This document shows, in pieces, positions 56,384 to 64,000 of a stretch of 64,000 bases of DNA. Location: assembly GCA_034770075.1 (NCBI GenBank), contig CM068382.1, positions 17,044,616 to 17,108,615 of the forward strand. The letters run 5' to 3'. The translations under genes and the position numbers were made by a program. The DNA comes from Aralia elata (Eukaryota; Streptophyta; Magnoliopsida; Apiales; Araliaceae). The notes beneath the pieces were generated by a model, which saw only the letters and a list, made by a program, of their open reading frames with translations, had not been told where the DNA came from and made no database searches. The stretch's first letter is position 1; the number at the start of each line of letters is the position of its first letter.

Positions 56384-58355
56384 CTAAATAAAATCAATCT
56401 CATCTATGAAAGCGGGATCCTCAAACTGATCCCCCGGAGTCGCCGAAGTCGAAGGCCCAAAGTTCATGTCAGGAATGTATAGCTGCGCTGTGGCATCAGA
56501 TGAGCTCGGACCCGCATCATAACCTGCACCGTCGGGATCGTAGGCATAAGCATCCTCTGGAGTCCGGCCAAACACCCGAAGATATAGAGACAACTGGTCT
56601 ACCTGACGGGTCAGGGTGGCGATCTGCTCAGCATGGGTAGGGCTCCGAACGCAGGCTGCCCAGTCAGTCATCATCACCGAGCCGGGGACCATATCCCCGA
56701 GGAAGAATGTGGCCCGGGTCTGAGGACCGATAGTGCGGGGCACCCACCAAGTACGAAAAGCATCACTCGTACTGGGACCCGTCGAAAGCATACGACCATC
56801 CTCCCCTGCGAGCATCATCTCCGAAGGCTGAGAATCCAGCGGCCAGGAGGTAGTGAAAGGAAGGGAATGCGGGATGCGGATCTCTCCAGTAATGCATCTG
56901 AATGCGCGCTCCCCCAGGTACATCACCCATCCTCCAACGCTCTGCAAAGTGAGGCGACGGGTGGAAAGCTCGAACTCCGGGCTAGAAGGATGCCCATCAT
57001 CAAATCCCACAGTCAGATGCTCGGAGAGGTAGGGAACCTAGACGACATCAACAGTCGTGATCAGCTCCAGCTGGATGCGGCAGTGTGCAAAGCTGCCAGA
57101 TACCGGGACCTCCTCCAAGGTGATATGATGCCATCGCCGACCCCGGGGATAAGTGTCCAGGCCAAGAGTAGTGACGGGCCTCAGGCATGGAAGACGCTCG
57201 TAGGCCCAGAACTGCGAACAGAAATAGTGAAAAGCATGAGTAACCGACGAATGCAGAAAAGAGAAATAAATGAAGGAAAGTCCAGTAAGAAAAGAGGAGG
57301 AGAAGCCTCACCACCAAGAAGTGATAGAATCCGAGCCAAGCGTCTGTCTGGCCCTCCGAACGTAGACGTAGACCGTGGAGGAAGTAGGCAAAAGTGAATG
57401 ACCCCCAATCATGGTCACCGATCCGGTCTACGTCTCTGACAGCTCCGACGACGCTGAAATGAATGATAGAGGAGTTGTTCCCTAGGAAACAACCCTCATG
57501 ATGGTCAGGAATAGGCGCCGGAGCATAATGTCCCGGGTAGCTCGATCTGCAGGAATAGGCAGTGCATAGATACCTCCGACAGCATCAACAGCTAGAGCTC
57601 CAGACCGAATGCTGCGGGCCTTGAAGACCCTGTCATCCGCAGCAAAGCCCAATAAAGCCCCGACCTCCGCTAAAGTGATGTCAAGATCCAGAGGGACGCG
57701 GGATCCAGTGAACTCGATGCCCGTGATGTACCTCCAGTCCCAGGGAGTCAACACGACCTCACAGTCCAGAAGGTGAAGGGACTGGGTCTGGTGAAACCAT
57801 CTCTCGAACAAAGCCCGCATATAACCCCAGGGGCATTGACGGGGGATGATAGTGAAAAAGTGACGGAAGCCCCAAGAATCCACCACCGCCCGGTAGTCGC
57901 TATGCAGAGCCGTGTAGAGGGAGTAGATGTTGAACCAGTTGCCCCGGGGCTGAGTAAACTCCGGCACCTGTGGCAATCACCAAAGGGTCAGTCCAGGTAG
58001 AACGGGAATTGAGAAATTGAAAATGAAATGAGAATGGAATTGAATATACCTCATTAGCTACAAGAAATGCCGAGGGGTGACGACTGAGATCCCGACCCAA
58101 AAGATCGGGTATCTGCACAGGGGCGCCAGAAGGAGCGTGATGAGTAGATGAAGCCGGTATGCTGGAGGATGGCCCTTCTGCCACAACCTCCGGAGGAGCA
58201 GCCTCCTCAACGTCCGGATGATCGGGACGGATGACAGCCTCCGCCAAGCGGCGAGCCTGACGGGTCCGAGGAAGAACAGGGGCAGGTGCAGCCCTACGAC
58301 GGCGAACGCCCGATGTCCGAGACGCAGAAGAGCTACTAGGAGCGTCGGGATCCAT
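56384..58355 (-). pseudogene. Tat-2 antisense extra gene A (aORF-A): three-exon plant-mobile-domain-like gene
   Basis: Minus strand. Exon 1 58355-58050 (MDPDAPSSSSASRT; Ser/Ala/Arg-rich, 102 codons); intron 58049-57968; exon 2 57967-57494 (158 codons; LTPWDWRYITGIEF, ITLAEVGALLGF); intron 57493-57212; exon 3 57211-56384 (275 codons plus TAG; FWAYERLPCLRP, then an acidic, disordered end). Donors are GAG|GTATAT and AGG|GTTGTT; acceptors TGCCACAG|GT and TTCGCAG|TT. Both junctions are phase 0, giving a 535-residue product. TPWDWxxITG and WAYERLP match the plant mobile domain shared by MAIN/MAIL1 proteins and some transposons. A TAG within VV-stop-VPYL (Trp in Tat-1) breaks this copy. Antisense extra frames with this domain are known from some Tat elements. 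Confidence 0.8.
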
Positions 58356-59197
58356 AGCTGGAACAGAACAGGCAAGGAGGAAGGTAAGTTCCCTTTTTAA
58401 TTATGCCACAAATATTCCAATATTTATCGTAGAATTAATGCAACATGATACATGTTTATTATATAAAAAAAAAAAAATTCGGCAGAGTTTCGTCTGTAAA
58501 ATGGACATCCCAGGCATAAGCCAAATATGTTTTTCATCAATCCAAGCCTCAAACAGATCAAAATTGCATTCATATGTGTAATTACAGCATGTAAAGTACC
58601 ATAAATACATGATTTTCTTTCAAAAAAGGAACAACAGTATGTGGGACCGCATCATGAGCATAAAATAGGACTCACACAGGTGATACATAGCATGTATATA
58701 CAATAATACATAGCATGTATATACAATAATACATAGCATAGCATTGTAAAGCATACATTTCTGTCTCTAACCATGCAAATAGCCAAATGTATAGCAAAAC
58801 GTTGACAAAATTGAAAAGTGAACGGTCAAAGTGTTACCTGTAGCGCGTAGATCGATCCTACCTTAGCAGTTTTTGCAAAAAAGGTTGGGAAGCTCGACAA
58901 AAAGGCGTGCAAGGGTCTGAAAATCGCGTGGGGTACAAATGAAAGTGACAGATCTGGGAAGCGGCTGGCCGCTCTTATGCCCGATCTTGGCCGCAGATAA
59001 ATCTGCGGCTGGCCGCAGATCAATCTGCGGCTGGGCCCAGTGCTCACCCATTGGTCCATTGCAAGCTTAATCGATTCTAAATCCCATTTGACTCGTAATC
59101 TGATAATAAAATACGAGATTTTGATGAAACGGATGTCGAACACGGCTTCTCAAGTCGACCGAGTGACCAGATACGAGGCCCGACACTCGCAGACGAT
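58356..59197. other. Tat-2 spacer upstream of aORF-A
   Basis: Possible promoter for the antisense gene: a minus-strand TATATAATA at about 58456-58465, roughly 105 bp before the ATG. ACATAGCATGTATATACAAT is repeated around 58687-58735. Two CCGCAGAT..ATCTGCGG palindromes lie at 58991-59008 and 59013-59030. No gene. Confidence 0.5.
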
Positions 59198-61671
59198 CGA
59201 CCGGCGACGATAACCGGCGATTACGAGAAGGATGTCCGGCGACGAAAACCGGCTCCGACAAGATAACCAACCGGCGACGATAACCGGGGGTTACGAGATG
59301 GGTGACCGGTGACGATACCCGGCCACGACGAGACAATCGACCGGCGATGATAACCGGCGATTACGAGATGGATGTCCGGTGACGAAAACCGGCTCCGACA
59401 AGATAACCAACCCGCGACGATAACCGGGGGTTACGAGATGGGTGACCGGCGACGATACCCGGCCCCGACGAGACAATCGACCGACGACGATAACTGGCGA
59501 TTACGAGATGGATGTCCGGCAATGAAAACCGGCTCCGACAAGATAACGAACCGGCGACGATAACCGGGGGTTACGAGATGGGTGACCGGCGACGATACCC
59601 GGCCCCGACGAGACAATCGACCAGTGACGATAACCGGCGATTACGAGATGGATGTCCGGCGATGAAAACCGGCTCCGACAAGATAACCAACCAGCGACGA
59701 TAACCGGGGGTTACGAGATGGGTGACCGGCGACGATACCCGGCCCTTACGAGATGGATGACCGGGGACGATACCCGGCCCCGACGAGACAATCGACCGGC
59801 GACGATAACCGGCGATTACGAGATGGATGTCCGGCGACAAAAACTGGCTCCGACAAGATAACCAACCGGCGACGATAACCGGGGGTTACGAGATGGGTGA
59901 CCGGCGACTATACCCGGCCCCGACGAGACAATCGACCGGCGACGATAACCGACGATTACGAGATGAATTCCGGCGACGAAAACCGGCTCCGACAAGATAA
60001 CCAACCGGCGACGATACCCGGGGGTTACGAAATGGGTGACCGGCGACGATACCCGGCCCCGACGAGACAATCGACCGGCGACGATAACCGGCGATTACGA
60101 GATGGATGTCCGGCGACGAAAATCGGCTCCGACAAGATAACCAACCGGCGACGATAACCGGGGGTTACGAGATGGGTGACCGGCGACGATACCCGGCCCC
60201 GACGAGACAATCGACCAACGACGATAACCGGCGATTACGAGATGGATTCCGGCGACGAAAACCGGCTCCGACAAGATAACCAACCGGCGACGATACCCGG
60301 GGGTTACGAGATGGGTGATCGGCGATGATACCCGGCCCCGACGAGACAATCGACCGGCGACGATAACCGGCGATTACGAGATGGATTCCGGCGACGAAAA
60401 CCGGCTCCGACAAGATAACCAACCGGCGACGATACTCGGGGGTTATGAGATGGGTGACCGGCGACAATACCCGGCCCCGACGAGACAATCAACCGGCGAC
60501 GATAACCGGCGATTACGAGATGGATGTCCGGCGACGAAAACCGGCTCCGACAAGATAACCAACCGGCGACGATAACCGGGGGTTACGAGATGGGTGACCG
60601 GCGACGATACCCGGCCCCGACGAGACAATCGACCGGCGACGATAACTGGCGATTACGAGATGGATGTCCGGCGACGAAAACCAGCTCCGACAAGATAACC
60701 AACCAGCGACGATAACCGGGGGTTACGAGATGGGTGCCCGGCGACGATACCCGGCCCCGACGAGACAATCGACCGGCGACGATAACCGGCGATTACGAGA
60801 TGGATGTCCGGCGACGAAAACCGGCTCCGACAAGATAACCAACCGGCGACGATAACCGGGGGTTACGAGATGGGTGACCGGCGACGATACCCGGCCCCGA
60901 CGAGACAATCGACCGGCGACGATAACTGGCGATTACGAGATGGATGTCCGGCGACGAAAACCAGCTCCGACAAGATAACCAACCAGCGACGATAACCGGG
61001 GGTTACGAGATGGGTGACCGGCGACGATACCCGGCCCCGACGAGACAATCGACCGGCGACGATAACCGGCGATTACGAGATGGATGTCCGGCGACGAAAA
61101 CCGGCTCCGACAGGATAACCAACTGGCGACGATAACCGGGGGTTACGAGATGGGTGACCGGCGACGATACCCGGCCCCGACGAGACAATCGACCGGCGAC
61201 GATAACCGGCGATTACGAGATGGATGTCCGGCGACGAAAACTGGCTCTGACAAGATAACCAACCGACGACGATAACCGGAGGTTACGGGATGGGTGACCG
61301 GCGATGATACCCGGCCCCGACGAGACAATCGACCGGCGACGATAACCGGCGATTACGAGATGGATTCCGGCGACGAAAACCGGCTCCGACAAGATAACCA
61401 ACCGGCGACGATACCCGGGGGTTACGAGATGGGTAACCAGCGACGATACCCGGCCCCGACGAGACAATCGACCGGCGATGATAACCGGCGATTATGAGAT
61501 GGATGTCCGGCGACGAAAACCGGCTCCGACAAGATAACCAACCGGCGACGATAACCGGGGGTTACGAGATGGGTGACCGGTGACGATACCCGGCCCCGAC
61601 AAGATAATCGATCGGCGACGATTACGAGATGGGTGACCGGCGACGAAACCCGACCCCAACAAGACGATCAT
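59198..61671. repeat. Tat-2 2.5-kb tandem array of 140-bp dimers
   Basis: About 17-18 dimers. Each is two related 70-bp halves, one with ...GGCGATTACGAGATGGATG and GAAAACCGGCTCCGAC, the other with ...GGGGGTTACGAGATGGGTG and GATACCCGGCCCCGAC. Spacing is exactly 140 bp over long runs (for example starts at 60524, 60664, 60804, 60944, 61084), with some 138-bp variants (GATTCCGGCG for GATGTCCGGCG) and one odd unit near 59745. The core CCGGCGACGATAACCGG repeats within each half. Open frames of 60-110 codons on both strands are by-products of the repeat. Confidence 0.96.
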
Positions 61672-61838
61672 CCGCATCGACACCCTTTTATGAATGTTTT
61701 GCATCCATTGCATCTTACGTTGCATCATAAATCACATGTGTTGCATCACGTAGGCATTGTCATCCTTGTGCATTGTCATTCATGCATCGAGTGTCTATTC
61801 TTTATCCTGTTCATTTCATTTAAACATTGCATAAACAT
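61672..61838. other. Tat-2 terminal spacer with TGCAT repeats
   Basis: Repeated TTGCATC/TGCATCA words (about 61700-61790), shared with Tat-1 at 29405-29500, precede the polypurine tract. Confidence 0.6.
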
Positions 61839-61854
61839 GATAAAGAGGGGCAGC
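61839..61854 (+). promoter_or_regulatory. Tat-2 polypurine tract
   Basis: GATAAAGAGGGGCAGC directly before the 3' LTR, identical to Tat-1. Confidence 0.8.
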
Positions 61855-63877
61855 TGTAGACACCCAATTTTTGCGTTCCCTGTACTAACCATGACAGGAG
61901 GGCAAAATCGTCAATTGAACCGGCTTGCGGGAGCGAAGGAATGGGCACAAGTGCGAACGTCCAACACCACAGTAATGATTGGCGACCAAGGCTGACGTGG
62001 CAATAGGGCCGTCCGAAGCGGGCATTCCCGAATGAGGTGGCACGTCTCCCAGAAATTCCCGGACTGCAAAATACGAGCCTGTTAGTGAAAACCGACGTTA
62101 CGACACGAAAATCGAGAAAGTCAATCCGTCCAGCCGCGGATTGATCTGCGGCCAAATAGTGCGCCTTTTGAAAACACGGAACTCGAAACACGGAACTCGA
62201 AATCAGGTGAGTGGAAGGCAGGCAGCCAGCCAGCCTATTTCAGCTCAGTTTCGTTGCAGCATACAGAGAGTTGAGAGATTTTGAGGAAGAAGAAGAATTC
62301 AGCAGTAAAAGAGCACGGAAATAGAGAGGAAAAAGAGCAAAATTTGCAAACAAATAGGAAGAAAAGAGAGAAAAAAGGAGAGGATTTATATTCTTTTGAT
62401 TTTGATTGTATCAAATATACTCCTCATCCTATTCAAACACACAAGTTCACATCCATTTGAGATCATTTGCAAGGTGAAAATTCCCTTTGTTCTAGCAATT
62501 TATATCATATCATTTGGTTGAATTAAATGTAGTTTTCATGAAATTTATGGTGGGATAATGGATTAGGGATTATTAGTGAGGGTTCCATCGGAACAAAATT
62601 CTTCCTAATAACCCGAGGATATCCAATTGGTGAAATTTCTAGCTCGTTTATGGTGATTTATTGGGTGTAATTTATTTAGATTATCATTTTCGGATGTCAT
62701 GGTGTATTAGATAAATCCGGGTTGGTTAGTTATGTAGTATTCATTTCGTGGGCATGTAGCAATCTCGGGTGTGAGCCTAGGAACGCGACCCCGTGGTCCA
62801 AATCCGATGATGGACGTTTTGACATATGTAATAGATTCAAAGTACTTGTTTTTGTAACATGTAATCGTCGGGCCTTAAAGCGACGCTAAGGCGAGAATCG
62901 GGTTTAAGGCCTCGTAGTAGTGGAACATGCGATTGTTGGCGTTCAGGGGTGTTTTGATGGCTTACATGCCCATGAATAGCCCCGACGCGTAATTATACTT
63001 TGATTGGATTTCGTGACACCAAAATGATTTCAAAGCCAAGACAATAAAGATTTTTCTAAAATCAATCAAAGCAGGACATTAGCATCACGAGGCTAAGAGT
63101 TGGAAGTGCTAATGAAAGTCGATTCCTATTTTGCGAGAAGGCCAAAGGAAATTATTTTCAAACATCACCAAAAATGGCTTTATGAATGAAATAAACGTTT
63201 TACTAAACCTTGATACATAGGGCGAAAGGGATCCTAGAAATTGCCCATCATTTATGAAAGCAACGTATAAATCTCGACTCCTATTTTGGTTAAGGTTTAG
63301 AAAAATTCACGTTTTGTCAAAACAACACTTAATCTCATAGCTTTTGCCAACTAAAATCAAATCTTTTCTCATAAAGAAATAAAAGCTTTCTCGAATAGGC
63401 CAAAGGACATTCTAAGACATTCTCAAAATAAAACACGTCTTTTTCATAAAACACAAAAAAAGAATTCCTTTTATACAAAACTCACCACAACAGTTCATTA
63501 GGCATACACACACACGCACACATATACATTTCATGAATTAAGGGATAGGAAAGTATCAAGGTTGCGGTAACCGTGTTTCACGGAAGACGAGGGGTGCCTA
63601 ACACCTTCCCCTCGCTTAAGCAAGCCCCCGAACTCTATGAATCTCGATTCGCGGACCAATTAATTCGGAGTCACATATGAGCCAGTGATTTATAAAAAAC
63701 GAAAACTCGGATGAGTTGGTACATCCATTTCAAACATACCAACTGGCGACTCTGGTTAATTGGCTCATCATAAAAAACGATCTTCCAAAACCCCGTCGAC
63801 ATCAATGCCGACCTTTTCCCAAACTTATATAATAAAGAAGGCTAAAAATCGGGAAAGGCGAGAAACCGGCGTCGACA
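61855..63877 (+). mobile_element. Tat-2 3' LTR (2023 bp)
   Basis: TGTAGACACCC to GGCGTCGACA, followed by the TTATT duplication. It has one palindrome (62134-62151). It differs from the 5' LTR mainly by indels, including an 18-bp loss near 62115, and by few substitutions. Confidence 0.92.
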
Positions 63878-64000
63878 TTATTTATTATCAAAACTGTGTC
63901 GTTGCGTCGATACTGCGTGCACTAAATGAACGTCACAAAACTACGTCGTTTTTGTCTGAACGGACTCCCCCTTTTTGACAAAGGCTAAAACTACATCGTT
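63878..64000 (+). mobile_element. Copia LTR 3, third piece
   Basis: Resumes LTR 3 after Tat-2 (TTATTTATTATCAAAACTGTGTCG, as at about 10984 in LTR 1) and runs off the right edge of the window. Confidence 0.9.

Larger units (their letters stand above)
44428..63877 (+). mobile_element. Tat-2: complete Tat-lineage (Ogre-like) element, 19.45 kb
   Basis: Flanked by TTATT at 44423-44427 and 63878-63882, inside Copia LTR 3. Same plan as Tat-1 but with a better-preserved pol (one nonsense codon), both antisense genes complete in structure, and one long tandem array instead of four short ones. The extra length relative to Tat-1 comes mostly from aORF-A exons 1 and 2 with their flank and from the 2.5-kb array. 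Gag is damaged by frameshifts, so the copy is defective. Confidence 0.94.

Noticed and set aside
59198..61671. Many open frames of 60-110 codons on both strands, looking like a repeated protein family
   Set aside because: They recur every 140 bp, are products of a GC-rich tandem repeat, appear on both strands at once and have no start context. The period is not a multiple of three, so they cannot form one protein.

Overview
The window reads as nuclear DNA of a flowering plant, most likely a eudicot. The evidence is one intact class I small heat-shock gene with a plant-type promoter, a piece of plastid DNA carrying trnG-UCC and 23S rRNA sequence, plant MITEs, and LTR retrotransposons of plant-specific lineages (Athila, Tat/Ogre-like, Copia). 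There is no sign of bacterial or viral genome organisation. Species cannot be named from this sequence.

Layout. 1-7231 is a gene-bearing arm: plastid-derived DNA (about 240-627), a non-autonomous hAT element with an exact 8-bp target duplication (1282-2341), a fold-back MITE (about 3536-3705), a Stowaway MITE (4028-4282), the small heat-shock gene (4584-5069) and a broken leucine-rich-repeat fragment (about 5627-5977) lying between inverted MITE-like sequences. From 7232 to the end everything is retrotransposon. A minus-strand Copia 3' half (7232-9078) abuts a plus-strand Copia array in which LTRs and heavily deleted internal regions alternate (LTR stub, internal 1, LTR, internal 2, LTR, internal 3, LTR). 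Three large elements have inserted into that array, each with an exact target duplication: Tat-1 (14227-31606, GTACT), Athila (32121-44014, TGTGT) and Tat-2 (44428-63877, TTATT). Athila itself contains a probable solo LTR (40415-42114).

How the parts work together. Each Tat element has 2-kb LTRs, a gag-protease reading frame, a 165- or 169-bp intron, and a pol frame with RT, a degenerate RNase H, a second archaeal-type RNase H and integrase. Splicing restores the reading frame in both copies although the two introns differ in length by a non-multiple of three. Behind pol, on the opposite strand, lie two extra genes. One (aORF-A) is a three-exon plant-mobile-domain-like gene with clean phase-0 splice junctions in Tat-2. 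The other (aORF-B) is a roughly 520-codon frame ending in a charged, Ala-rich helical tail. Between these genes and the 3' LTR are tandem arrays: four short arrays in Tat-1 and one 2.5-kb array of 140-bp dimers in Tat-2.

All retroelement genes carry stops or frameshifts, so no copy here looks autonomous. The two Tat copies are broken at different sites, so the ancestral frames can be inferred by comparing them. The points most worth a second look are the spliced antisense genes inside the Tat elements, the frame-restoring intron, the satellite-like 3' arrays, and a Copia leader whose first bases are perfectly complementary to the element's own LTR.
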